Below, piece after piece: positions 44,281 to 52,295 of a stretch of DNA of 64,000 bases (positions are counted from its first letter, which is position 1; each line of letters starts with the position of its first letter). Position numbers and translations under genes: made by a program. The DNA comes from Salarchaeum japonicum_A (GTDB lineage Archaea; Halobacteriota; Halobacteria; Halobacteriales; Halobacteriaceae), in assembly GCF_049705945.1 (NCBI RefSeq), contig NZ_JBNAMV010000004.1, positions 1,984,001-2,048,000 on the forward strand. Reading direction: 5' to 3'. A model generated the notes under the pieces. It was given only the letters and a program-made list of their open reading frames with translations. It was not told the origin of the DNA and searched no databases.

Positions 44281-45402
44281 TTAGCGGACGCGTTCCGTCG
44301 CGCGACGCATCCGCGCGACGGCTTCCTTGATGTTCTCGACACCGTTCGCGTACGAGAGTCGCGCGTACCCCGCGCCGCGCTCCCCGAACGCCTCGCCGGG
44401 CACGGCGACGACGCCCTCGTCCATCACAGCGTCGACCCAGCCGTCGGGGACCTTCGGGAACGCGTAGAACGCACCGGAGGGCGTCGGCACGTCCAACCCC
44501 ATGTCTTCGAGGCCGTCGAGCAGGACGTTCCGCCGCTCCTCAAACGCCTCGACCATCTCCGTGACCGGCTCCTGGGGTCCGGCGAGCGCGGCTTCCGCGG
44601 CGTACTGGGCTGGCGCGCTCGCACACGCCTGAACGTACTGGTGGACGCGGACCATGCGGTCGACGCGTCGCTCGCTCCCGACGACCCAGCCGAGCCGCCA
44701 GCCAGTCATCGAGTACGTCTTCGAGCACGCGTTCACCACGACGACGTTGTCCGACTCCGCGAATTCGAGGGGGCTGCGGTGCTCCCCGTCGAAGACGATG
44801 TGTTCGTACACCTCGTCGCTGATGCAGAGCACGTCGTACTCGTCCGCGATGCGCGCGAACTCCCGCATGTCCTCGGGCGGCGACACCGCACCCGTGGGGT
44901 TCCCGGGGCTGTTCACGACGAACGCCGCGGTGTCCTCCGTGATGTTCTCCTCGACGGTCTCGGGGTCGAGCGTCAGGTCGTCGCGGAGCGGGAGCGGCAC
45001 CGGTTCGCCGCCCGCGAGCTTCGTGAGCGCGTCGTACGCGACGAACCCGGGGTCGGGGAACAGCACTTCCTCGCCCGCGTCGACGTGCGCCTCCAGCGCG
45101 AGGTGGAGCGCTTCGCTTCCGCCGGCCGTGGCGACGACGCCGTTCTCCGGCACCGTCACGTCGTTGTCGCGAGCGTGCTTCTCCCGAATCGCCGACCGGA
45201 GCTCGGGAATCCCGTAGTTCGACGTGTAGCCGTCCGTCTTCCCGGCCTGAATCGCGTCGACGGCGGCGTCCCGCGCGTGCTGCGGCGTCGGGAAGTCCGG
45301 TTGGCCGATTCCGAGGTTGATGGCGTCCTCGCTCGCCGCCTCGAACACTTCCCGGATACCACTGATGGATATCGACTCCACGCGCTCGGAGAACTCCGTC
45401 AT
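44281..45402 (-). CDS. PLP-dependent class I aminotransferase (AspC-like)
   Basis: 373 aa. Schiff-base lysine K228 in NACSKTYSMTGWRLGW, Asp196 in ISDEVYE, SPGNPTG (165-171), AGGSEALHLALEA phosphate loop and R236. Probably aspartate or aromatic/branched-chain amino-acid transamination. Upstream is the long non-coding spacer with hairpins. Confidence 0.9.
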   Translation of the reverse strand: MTEFSERVESISISGIREVFEAASEDAINLGIGQPDFPTPQHARDAAVDAIQAGKTDGYTSNYGIPELRSAIREKHARDNDVTVPENGVVATAGGSEALHLALEAHVDAGEEVLFPDPGFVAYDALTKLAGGEPVPLPLRDDLTLDPETVEENITEDTAAFVVNSPGNPTGAVSPPEDMREFARIADEYDVLCISDEVYEHIVFDGEHRSPLEFAESDNVVVVNACSKTYSMTGWRLGWVVGSERRVDRMVRVHQYVQACASAPAQYAAEAALAGPQEPVTEMVEAFEERRNVLLDGLEDMGLDVPTPSGAFYAFPKVPDGWVDAVMDEGVVAVPGEAFGERGAGYARLSYANGVENIKEAVARMRRATERVR

Positions 45403-45614
45403 ACGTACGCACGCGGCGAGAATCCGTATAAACCTACGGCTTCAGGAACTGCGAACAGGCGGCGACTCCCTTCGTCGTGCCAGCGTCCCCGCCGGTTTCG
45501 CACTCCGACACGACCCAGTCGTCAATTCATGGCCGCGACTGGCCGCGCCATCACTGATAAACGCTCGCCGCCTGCCGCTCGAGACGCTCGCTGAACATCC
45601 GTCAGCCGTCTCGT
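45403..45614. other. Non-coding spacer upstream of the aminotransferase
   Basis: No credible gene. Contains a GTATAAAC box at 45426-45433 about 25-30 nt before the aminotransferase start on the minus strand, and a degenerate GC-rich stretch. The first part of a 375-bp gap whose second part is the hairpin array. Confidence 0.55.
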
Positions 45615-45774
45615 TCTCGCGCGAAGCGCGAGATTCCCGGTCGCCGAAGGCGACCGTGTTTTTATCGCCAGAACGCCCAGCGTTCTGGCTGTATAGCGAG
45701 ACACGTTGTGTCTCGCGATTAGTGAAGGTTTTTACGGCGCGGGTCGCGCGGAGCGCGACCGCTTGCCGTAAAAA
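45615..45774. repeat. Array of five different perfect hairpins with 3-nt loops
   Basis: 45615-45633 TCTCGCGC/GCGCGAGA, loop GAA. 45638-45656 CGGTCGCC/GGCGACCG, loop GAA. 45667-45689 GCCAGAACGC/GCGTTCTGGC, loop CCA. 45696-45716 GCGAGACAC/GTGTCTCGC, loop GTT. 45742-45760 GGTCGCGC/GCGCGACC, loop GGA, itself enclosed by TTTTTACGGC/GCCGTAAAAA (45729-45774). All stems are 8-10 bp and perfect; their sequences differ. No coding potential is seen. Confidence 0.88.
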
Positions 45775-45777
45775 AGT

Positions 45778-46524
45778 TCATTGGAACATCCGCATCGGCT
45801 GGGCCTGACTGGACTCCTCCTCGCCGGCCTGCTGCATGCGCTGGGCGAGTTTCTCCTTCTGCTCGCGAATCTCTTCGGCGCGGTCGACGAGCTCTTCGGT
45901 GTTGACGCTGACGCCGGTGATGGGTTCGATGCCGTTCGTGATGAGTCGGTTGGCGGCGGTTGGGTCGGGGAACTGGGGGTCGCTCTCCACGACGAGGCCG
46001 ACGGCGTCGAGGTGGGTCTCGGCGGCGCGATTGAGGAGTGCGCCGGTAGGGCCGCCGACGACGCCGCGCTCGGGTGGAAGCGGGATGTCCTGTTCGTCGA
46101 GGAGGCTGGCGGCGTTGCCGGTGGCGATTCCGTAGATGTCCGGAATCTCGTCCGGCGTCTGGTCCTCTATCGGGAGGCCACTGAGGTAGAGCGGCGTCGC
46201 GTCCACGTCGGTGAGCCAGTTGGTGACGCTGTCGGCGAAGTCCACGGCGGCGGTGCGGGAGACGGGAACGTCACTCTGGAGCGCGAGGAGGTCGCGTTCC
46301 TCGTCGGCGTAGATGCGCACGGGCGGCTCGATGCCGCGTTTGTCCTCGTCGTAGATGGCGACGCGGGGGATGCCGTCGGCGTCGATGCTGGCGACGTACG
46401 CCATGTCGAACTGGTCGACGATGAGGTCGGTCGCGATCTTCCCGACCAGTCCGACGCCAGGCAGTCCTTCCACGAGCATCGGCTCGTCGAGGGACACGTC
46501 CGTCTTCTCGCGAACTCGGGCCAT
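45778..46524 (-). CDS. PAC2-family (proteasome assembly chaperone-like) protein, second copy
   Basis: 248 aa from ATG 46524. LVEGLPGVGLVGKIATDLIV start motif, YLSGLPIED and VGGPTGALLNRAAE loops. C-terminal helix with EKLAQRMQQAGEEE, ending MRMFQ. The last three residues (M-F-Q) resemble the hydrophobic-Tyr-X tail by which chaperones and PAN dock on 20S proteasomes, with Phe for Tyr. Distinct from the copy at 8864-9619, which ends RYIG. Confidence 0.88.
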   Translation of the reverse strand: MARVREKTDVSLDEPMLVEGLPGVGLVGKIATDLIVDQFDMAYVASIDADGIPRVAIYDEDKRGIEPPVRIYADEERDLLALQSDVPVSRTAAVDFADSVTNWLTDVDATPLYLSGLPIEDQTPDEIPDIYGIATGNAASLLDEQDIPLPPERGVVGGPTGALLNRAAETHLDAVGLVVESDPQFPDPTAANRLITNGIEPITGVSVNTEELVDRAEEIREQKEKLAQRMQQAGEEESSQAQPMRMFQ

Positions 46525-46605
46525 ACTGGGGGGACGCGCGGCGGACACATAATTCGTGGGGCGGAGGCGAAACGCATTAGCGCGCGCTCGCCCACCTCGC
46601 TAGTA

Positions 46606-47511
46606 ATGGAGGCTCTGCGGCGGTACGAGTCGATTATCGACGACTTCGAGGCGTTCCTCGACGCGTGCGAGCGCCCGCTCCCGACCGTGGTTCGCGTGAA
46701 CGGAATCACGGGGAGCGTGGAGCGCGCGGTGGAGGCGTTCGAGGCGGACGGCGTGGCGGTGACGCGCCGCGACTGGAGCGACCGCGTTCTCGAAGTCGAC
46801 ACGGAGAAACCGGGGAACACGTGGCCGTACGTCCACGGTTGGGTGCACGGCCAGGAGGAGGTGTCGGCGATTCCGGCGCGCGTCCTCGACCCCCAGCCCG
46901 GTGACGCGGTCTGGGACACGTGCGCCGCGCCGGGGAGCAAGGCGACGCAGCTCGCCGACCTGATGGACGACACGGGGCTCCTGGTGGCGAACGACGACAA
47001 CCTCGGCCGGCTGTCGGCGCTCCGCGGGAACGCCGACCGCCTCGGCGTCACGTGCGCGGCGGTGACAAACGCGGACGCGCGCCGTTTCGACCCATCCGTG
47101 GTGGACGTCGAGCAGTTCGACCGCGTGCTCGTGGACGCGCCGTGTACGTGCGAGGGGACGATTCGGAAGAATCTCGACGCGCTGGACGAGGCGAGTCCGA
47201 GCGCGAGCCGAAACCTCGCGCGACTGCAGGCGGACATCCTCCGCCGCGCGGTCGAACTCACGCGCGAGGGCGGCACCGTCGTGTACTCGACGTGCACGTT
47301 CGCGCCCGAGGAGAACGAGGCCGTCGTGGACGGCGTATTGGGCGAGTTCGACGCGCTCTCCGTGGAGCCGTACGACATCGCGCTCGACCACGACGACGGC
47401 CTCACCGAGTGGGACGGGGAATCGTACGACGAGTCGCTGGCGAACGCGAAGCGCTTCTACCCGCACCAGAACGACACGGGCGGGTTCTTCGCGGCGAAAC
47501 TCACGCTATGA
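46606..47511 (+). CDS. RsmB/NOP-type RNA (cytosine-5) methyltransferase
   Basis: 301 aa, catalytic domain only. SAM motif DTCAAPGSKATQL (104-116), acidic NADARRFD, motif IV VDAPCTCEGT with Cys180, motif VI YSTCTFAPEENE with catalytic Cys230, and the ending FYPHQNDTGGFFAAKL. Both cysteines of the m5C mechanism are intact. The usual C-terminal PUA-like domain is absent but encoded by the next, overlapping gene. Confidence 0.93.
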   Translation: MEALRRYESIIDDFEAFLDACERPLPTVVRVNGITGSVERAVEAFEADGVAVTRRDWSDRVLEVDTEKPGNTWPYVHGWVHGQEEVSAIPARVLDPQPGDAVWDTCAAPGSKATQLADLMDDTGLLVANDDNLGRLSALRGNADRLGVTCAAVTNADARRFDPSVVDVEQFDRVLVDAPCTCEGTIRKNLDALDEASPSASRNLARLQADILRRAVELTREGGTVVYSTCTFAPEENEAVVDGVLGEFDALSVEPYDIALDHDDGLTEWDGESYDESLANAKRFYPHQNDTGGFFAAKLTL

Positions 47512-48011
47512 GAGACAACGACAGCACGCAGTTCGACCGGCTTCCCGAGACGGCGGCCGACCGCGAGGTCGAGGGCCGGCCGTCCCGGAAGGCGGTGGTG
47601 GAGTGGTGGACGGACCGGTTCGGCGTCGAACCCTCGATTTTCGACGGGTACACGTTCTGGGAGAAGGGTGCTGGCCGGGTGTGGGCGCTCCCCGCGAACC
47701 CGGACCCGCCGATTCCCGTTGAGGCGCTCGGACTGAACGTCCTGCGGACGCGCCAGGAGCACTGGAAGCCGACGACGGCGGGCGTCCAGCGGTTCTGTCA
47801 GAAGGCGACGCGGAACGTCGTGGTCCTCGACCGCGAGAAGGCCGAGCGGTTCCTCGCGGGCGAGGACCAGGAGGTGGACTGGGACGGGGACTGGGGCTAC
47901 CTCGTCGCTGCGCACGACATCGCGGGCGGCGTCGAACCAATCGGCGTCGGCCTGTTCACCTACGGGTCGCTCCAGTCGATGGTGCCGAAGGGACGGCGCC
48001 GCGAGTTCTAG
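47508..48011 (+). CDS. Stand-alone PUA-like RNA-binding partner of the m5C methyltransferase
   Basis: 167 aa (probably the DUF7122 family). The middle (ALGLNVLRTRQEHWKPTTAG), DREKAERFLAGEDQ, then WGYLVAAHDIAGGVEPIGVG and SMVPKGRRREF follow the pattern of the C-terminal PUA-like domain of RsmF-type enzymes. ATGA overlap with the methyltransferase gene means the two are translated together. It overlaps the Bax1 gene end by 4 nt. Confidence 0.7.
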   Translation: MRDNDSTQFDRLPETAADREVEGRPSRKAVVEWWTDRFGVEPSIFDGYTFWEKGAGRVWALPANPDPPIPVEALGLNVLRTRQEHWKPTTAGVQRFCQKATRNVVVLDREKAERFLAGEDQEVDWDGDWGYLVAAHDIAGGVEPIGVGLFTYGSLQSMVPKGRRREF

Positions 48012-49507
48012 CGCGTTTCGAGGGTTCCGCCGCCGAGTCCCTCCCACGCGACTCGATAGCCGAGTTCGGAGAGCACGGCGCTCGCGTCCGAAACCCCGTG
48101 CGCGTCGAGCACGTCTTCGGCGTCCGCGAACGCCATCTCCGCTTCGAGTTCCTCGTCGATTGCGTCGAGTACGCGAGGGCGGACGAGCGTCCGGCCCACT
48201 CGCTCGTGCTCGGGGAACTCCACGCGCTCGATTGCGTCCTCGCTCACGCCGTGTTCGTCGGCGAGCGCCGCGAGCGTGACCACGTCCGCGTCCGGCCGGA
48301 GTTCGCCCGGCAACTCCGCCGCGGCGTCCGCGACCAAGTCGTCCTCGTACGCCCGCAACTCCCGAACCACGTCCTTCACGCGCACCGACCCCGAGTACGG
48401 AATCGCGCGGTGGTCCCGAACCTCGATGTCCTCGCCCGCGCCGAGCGACTCGTCCACCGCGACGAGCAGTTCCTCCTCCACGGCGTCCAACTGCTCGAGT
48501 TTCTTCTCGACGTACTCGGGGGTCCAGAACCCCATAATCTCGAACAGCACTTCGAAGTCCGCGTGGTCGTACTCGAACGCGAAGTCCGGAATCATCACGC
48601 GGTCGCCGGCGTCGAGCACGTCGGGTTCGCGGACGAGCGTCCAGTCGAGGTCGAGTCCCTCGAACGCCGCCGCGAACTCGCGCTCCACGCCGCTGTCGTA
48701 GGATACGTCCGTCACGGGTTCGACGCCCGGCACGCGCACGGGGTCGTCGCTCGACAGGACGAGACGGCGTTCGGTGCCGCGGTCGTCGATGGTCGCTTCG
48801 AGGCGCCAGTCGTCGGCGTCCGCGACCGCCCGCAGCACCCTGGCGAACCGGGTGCCGTACCGCCGGGTCGCGCGGAACAGCGCGTCCGGTCCGGTGAGCA
48901 CGACCTCGCGGCCGTCCTCGGTCTTCACGAGTTCGTACAGCAGGCCGAGGCGCTTCACCGCGGACACCAGTCCGCGCGGGTCGCTCGTGCGCACCCGGAC
49001 TTCGGTTGCGTCGAACAGCGCCGTCTGTGCGAGCGAGAGGTTGTACTGCGCCACGAGTTCGCTCGGCGTCCACCGCGCGTCCACCGTCGCGAGCACCTGC
49101 CGGGACTCGCGGTCCGCATACAGCGCGCGGTCGAGCGTGTCCGCCGACACGTCGAGACGGGCGGCGGCCTCGGCGAGCGCCGTCTCCCGCTCGCTCTCGG
49201 TGACGACGCCCACGTCCGCTGCGGCACGGAACGCGGCGCGGCGAGCGCGCTCCGGGTCCACATCCGCCCGCGTCTCGAACTCCGCGTCCCGCTCGACGAG
49301 CGCCGCGAACCCCCGGACGAGCTTGAAATCGTCCGCCTCGCGTTCGAGGTCGGTGAGCGCGTCGTCGAGCGCCTGCCGGGGTTCCCCGACGTGTCCCTGA
49401 TAGGTGCCGAGCACGCGCGCCGCGAGCGCCTCGCTCCCCGCGTCCGCGAACCGCGGCTGGTAGCCGCCGCCCCGCCGGGACACCCGCAGCAGGTCCTTCG
49501 TCAGCAC
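48008..49507 (-). CDS. Bax1 (DUF790) nuclease partner of XPB
   Basis: 499 aa from GTG 49507. N-terminal LTKDLLRVSRRGGGYQPRF is the DUF790 signature. The C-terminal half has the nuclease-type core (MIPDFAFEYDHADFEVLFEIMGFWTPEYVEKKLEQL) with Asp and Glu in PD-(D/E)xK-like spacing. Archaeal Bax1 cuts DNA with XPB helicase; an XPB gene lies 430 nt upstream on the same strand, separated by a lipoprotein gene on the other strand. Confidence 0.88.
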   Translation of the reverse strand: MLTKDLLRVSRRGGGYQPRFADAGSEALAARVLGTYQGHVGEPRQALDDALTDLEREADDFKLVRGFAALVERDAEFETRADVDPERARRAAFRAAADVGVVTESERETALAEAAARLDVSADTLDRALYADRESRQVLATVDARWTPSELVAQYNLSLAQTALFDATEVRVRTSDPRGLVSAVKRLGLLYELVKTEDGREVVLTGPDALFRATRRYGTRFARVLRAVADADDWRLEATIDDRGTERRLVLSSDDPVRVPGVEPVTDVSYDSGVEREFAAAFEGLDLDWTLVREPDVLDAGDRVMIPDFAFEYDHADFEVLFEIMGFWTPEYVEKKLEQLDAVEEELLVAVDESLGAGEDIEVRDHRAIPYSGSVRVKDVVRELRAYEDDLVADAAAELPGELRPDADVVTLAALADEHGVSEDAIERVEFPEHERVGRTLVRPRVLDAIDEELEAEMAFADAEDVLDAHGVSDASAVLSELGYRVAWEGLGGGTLETR

Positions 49508-49579
49508 ACCCGCGAGTAGACCGGCGGCGCGTAAAAGCCTGACAGAAAGTATTTTCCGCGGACGCCGGAACCCACTCGT

Positions 49580-49939
49580 ATGAATCGACGCGCGTTCCTC
49601 CGGCGCGGCGCGGCCGTCGCCGTCGCGGGCGGACTCGCCGGCTGTTCGTCCGGCGGAGACTCCGAGTTCACGCTCTCCACGAACGGCACCACAATCGTCG
49701 AGGCCGAGAACGGGTCGATCGCCGCCGAGGTCACCGTGACGAACACCGGCGACACCACCCAGTCCGGCATCGTCTACGTCACCGCGGAACTGAACGGCGA
49801 GAAGTCGGTGGAACTCCGACAGGTCACGCTCGACGCACACGCGACCCGCATCGTCACGGTGCCGTACGGCGTGCAGTACAGCGAAGTAAACTCGTTCAGC
49901 GCGACCGCGACGGTCCGCCGCGCCGAGGACGACGACTAG
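49580..49939 (+). CDS. Small Tat lipoprotein of unknown function
   Basis: 119 aa. Tat motif RRAFLRRG, hydrophobic AAVAVAGG and lipobox LAGCSS, then a single Ig-like beta domain (IAAEVTVTNTGDTTQSGIVYV, RIVTVPYGVQ) of the FxLYD/CARDB type. Anchored on the outer face of the membrane. It lies in opposite orientation between Bax1 and XPB; the end overlaps XPB by 4 nt. Confidence 0.8.
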   Translation: MNRRAFLRRGAAVAVAGGLAGCSSGGDSEFTLSTNGTTIVEAENGSIAAEVTVTNTGDTTQSGIVYVTAELNGEKSVELRQVTLDAHATRIVTVPYGVQYSEVNSFSATATVRRAEDDD

Positions 49940-51270
49940 CGTCGCCGCGCCGCCACCCGTTCTTCCGCCGTGTCCTCGGAGACGAGTTCGTAGAGCAGCG
50001 CCCGCCCGCCGTCCTCCTTCGGGCGGAGCACGCGGCCGAGTCGCTGGGTGAACTCGCGCTCGCTCCCCGACCCCGCGAACACCACGGCGACGTTCGCGTC
50101 CGGCACGTCCACGCCCTCGTCGAGCACGTTCGCCGTCACCACCCGCGAGTAATCGCCGCGCCGGAACGCCTCCAGCACCCGCCGGCGCTCCGCCGCGCTC
50201 GTCTCGTGCGTGATGGCCGGAATCAGGTAGCGCTCGCTCAGCCGGTAGACGAGGTCCGTTGACGCCGTGAACACGATGATTCGGTCCCCGCGGTGGCGGT
50301 CGAGAATCGACGCCAACTCCCGGACCTTGTTCTCCGACTCCTGAACGATTTCGCGGGCGCGCTGTTTCGCCAGCAACGCCTCGCGGGCCTCGGGGTCGCT
50401 CCCGGAGCGCTTCACGAGTTCCTGGTAGTCGCTCCCCGACCGGAACTGGATGTTCGACGACTGAAGGTAGTCCGTGAACGTCCCCTGCGCCTCCTCGTAG
50501 CGCTCGCGTTCTTCGTCCGTGAGCGGGACCGACCGGCGCTTGATGTCGTAGTCCGCGAGGTGCGTGCCCGCCAGATCGTCCGGCGAGAGCCGGTAGACGA
50601 CCGGGCCGACCAACTCCTCGATGACTTCGTGTGCGCCGTCCGGGCGCTCGAACGTCGCGGTGAGGCCGAGGCGCGCCGGCGCGGCGAACAGCCGTCCGAT
50701 GTCCCGGTAGCCCTCGCCGCCGAGGTGATGGACTTCGTCCAGCACGAGCAAGCCGAACCGGTCGCCGAGATCGTCCGCGCGCAGGTACGCCGAGTCGTAC
50801 GTCGCGACCGTGAGGTCCTCCACGACCTGCTCGCCGCCGCCGAGCTGTCCGACGGGCACGTCGAACTCCGCTTCGAGTTCCTCGCGCCACTGCACGAGCA
50901 AGTCGATGGTCGGCACGACGACCAGCGCGCTCCGCCCGACCGATTCGATGGCCTTCACGCCGATGACGGTCTTGCCGGACCCCGTCGGGAGTTCGAGCAC
51001 GCCCCGCCGGTTCGCGTCCCGCCACGCCTCGATGGCCTCGCGCTGGTAGTCCCGGAGTTCGTACGGCGAAGCCACGTCGAGCGGCGCGTCACGCATTACG
51101 TCGTCCTCGTACGGAACACCGGCCTCGTCCAGCGTATCTCGAATTTCGGCGTACCGGTGGGCGGGCGCGCGCCCCGTCTCCGTCCGGTCGTCCGACTCCA
51201 CGCCGGGAAGGTCGCGTTCGCTCGCGCCCTCGACCCGCACCGTCCCGTCCTCGAACGCGAGTCGAATCAC
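49936..51270 (-). CDS. XPB/Rad25-type DNA helicase
   Basis: 444 aa SF2 helicase from GTG 51270, overlapping the stop of the small membrane gene (GTGA). Walker A LPTGSGKT (94-101), DEVHH (178-182), GLTATFERPDG and C-terminal FTASTDLVYRLSER, VLDEGVDVPDANVAVVF, QRLGRVLRPK. The XPB-type RED loop is replaced by ERPD. Thumb-like ThM insertion is small. Works with Bax1 in nucleotide-excision repair or transcription-related opening. Confidence 0.92.
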   Translation of the reverse strand: MIRLAFEDGTVRVEGASERDLPGVESDDRTETGRAPAHRYAEIRDTLDEAGVPYEDDVMRDAPLDVASPYELRDYQREAIEAWRDANRRGVLELPTGSGKTVIGVKAIESVGRSALVVVPTIDLLVQWREELEAEFDVPVGQLGGGEQVVEDLTVATYDSAYLRADDLGDRFGLLVLDEVHHLGGEGYRDIGRLFAAPARLGLTATFERPDGAHEVIEELVGPVVYRLSPDDLAGTHLADYDIKRRSVPLTDEERERYEEAQGTFTDYLQSSNIQFRSGSDYQELVKRSGSDPEAREALLAKQRAREIVQESENKVRELASILDRHRGDRIIVFTASTDLVYRLSERYLIPAITHETSAAERRRVLEAFRRGDYSRVVTANVLDEGVDVPDANVAVVFAGSGSEREFTQRLGRVLRPKEDGGRALLYELVSEDTAEERVAARRR

Positions 51271-51479
51271 TGCGTTCGGTCGTCCGCCTCTTCGTCCGTG
51301 TCCTCGTCCGCGAACGCCTGCGAGAACGCGAGTGAGAAGGAGATACCCATCGCGACGCCGACGCCCATCCAGAGCGCGAGGTTGTCGAGGGCGACGCCGA
51401 GCGCGACGCCGATAGAGAGCCCGATAGCGATACCCACGCCGACGCCTGTTGCAGTTAGCTCGGGGTCCGTGTCGCTCAT
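51267..51479 (-). CDS. Small glycine-zipper membrane protein
   Basis: 70 aa. Two hydrophobic helices with GxxxG-like spacing (VGVGIAIGLSIGVALGVALD and MGVGVAMGISFSLAFSQAF) and an acidic tail. Its TGA overlaps the XPB GTG, so XPB translation may depend on it. Function unknown. Confidence 0.68.
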   Translation of the reverse strand: MSDTDPELTATGVGVGIAIGLSIGVALGVALDNLALWMGVGVAMGISFSLAFSQAFADEDTDEEADDRTQ

Positions 51480-51533
51480 ACCGCCACTGGGGCGTGCCCG
51501 CTAATGGGCTTTTCTCGTGGCGTTCTGAAATCC

Positions 51534-51539
51534 TTATAC
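51534..51539 (+). promoter_or_regulatory. TATA box of grpE
   Basis: TTATAC 25-30 nt before ATG 51564 in a GC-rich spacer; classic leaderless spacing. Confidence 0.6.
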
Positions 51540-51563
51540 GCGCGGGCGGCCCAGACACGGAGT

Positions 51564-52157
51564 ATGAGTGACGAGGAAGCCACCAGCGCCGACGAGCAGG
51601 CCGCAGCGGGCGCAAGCGCGTCCGACCAGACGCTCGCCGAGCGCGTGGCCGAGTACGACGACGCGCTCGCCGCCGAGGTCGAAGAACTCTCGGCGGAGGC
51701 GACGGACCTCCGCGCCGAGAACGAATCCCTCGAAGCGGAAGTCGCGGACTTGGAGGAGCGCGCGCAGCGCGTGCAGGCGGACTTCCAGAACTACAAGAAG
51801 CGCGCGAAGAAGAAGCAGGCACAGATAGAGGAGCGCGCGACCGAGGGCCTCGTCGAGGACCTCCTGGACGTCCGGGACAACCTCGCGCGAGCGCTCGACG
51901 AGGACACGGACGACGCGGACTCGCTCCGGGAGGGCGTGGAGATGACGCTCTCCGAGTTCGACCGCGTGCTCGAAAACGAAGGCGTCGAGGAAATCGCGCC
52001 CGATCCCGGGACGGACGTGGACGCGAACCGCCACGAGGTTATGATGCGCGTCGAGAGCGACCAGCCCGCTGGAACCGTCGTGGACGTCTATCGGCCCGGC
52101 TACGAGATGGGCGGGAAGGTGCTGCGGCCGGCGCAGGTCACGGTCGCCGACGAGTAG
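51564..52157 (+). CDS. grpE: Nucleotide exchange factor GrpE
   Basis: 197 aa from ATG 51564. Acidic N-terminus, long coiled coil (about 45-100), the conserved ADFQNYKKRAKKKQAQ segment and the C-terminal beta domain ending GYEMGGKVLRPAQVTV. Exchanges ADP on DnaK, encoded next. An upstream in-frame Arg-rich reading was rejected because the TATA box fits this ATG. Confidence 0.94.
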   Translation: MSDEEATSADEQAAAGASASDQTLAERVAEYDDALAAEVEELSAEATDLRAENESLEAEVADLEERAQRVQADFQNYKKRAKKKQAQIEERATEGLVEDLLDVRDNLARALDEDTDDADSLREGVEMTLSEFDRVLENEGVEEIAPDPGTDVDANRHEVMMRVESDQPAGTVVDVYRPGYEMGGKVLRPAQVTVADE

Positions 52158-52244
52158 CCTACCGCTTCGACATAAAGGTAGTGACGCCGGCCGGCTACTC
52201 CGCTCGAAACGCTTGTTTTCGCGGAGTACGGCGGTCGTGGTAGG
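52158..52244. repeat. Nested inverted repeats between grpE and dnaK
   Basis: Starting right at the grpE stop: outer CCTACC/GGTAGG (52158-52163; 52239-52244) and inner TACTCCGC (52196-52203)/GCGGAGTA (52221-52228), extended by GCCG/CGGC across a bulge. Could be a grpE terminator or a heat-shock regulatory structure. dnaK's TATA (TTTAAA, 52262-52267) follows. Confidence 0.55.
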
Positions 52245-52261
52245 CGTTCACACTAGCAAGG

Positions 52262-52267
52262 TTTAAA
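52262..52267 (+). promoter_or_regulatory. TATA box of dnaK
   Basis: TTTAAA 29-34 nt before ATG 52296. Shows dnaK can be transcribed on its own rather than only from grpE. Confidence 0.6.
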
Positions 52268-52295
52268 CGAAACGCGCGGCTTATTCGCTACCAAG

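Noticed and set aside
45615..45774. CRISPR array or insertion sequence
   Set aside because: No repeated sequence unit, no transposase, no target duplication; only hairpin geometry repeats.
49936..51025. Reading of the Bax1 frame extended upstream across the lipoprotein and XPB genes (to 1005 aa)
   Set aside because: The upstream part is Arg-rich and overlaps XPB in another frame; the DUF790 N-terminus begins at GTG 49507.
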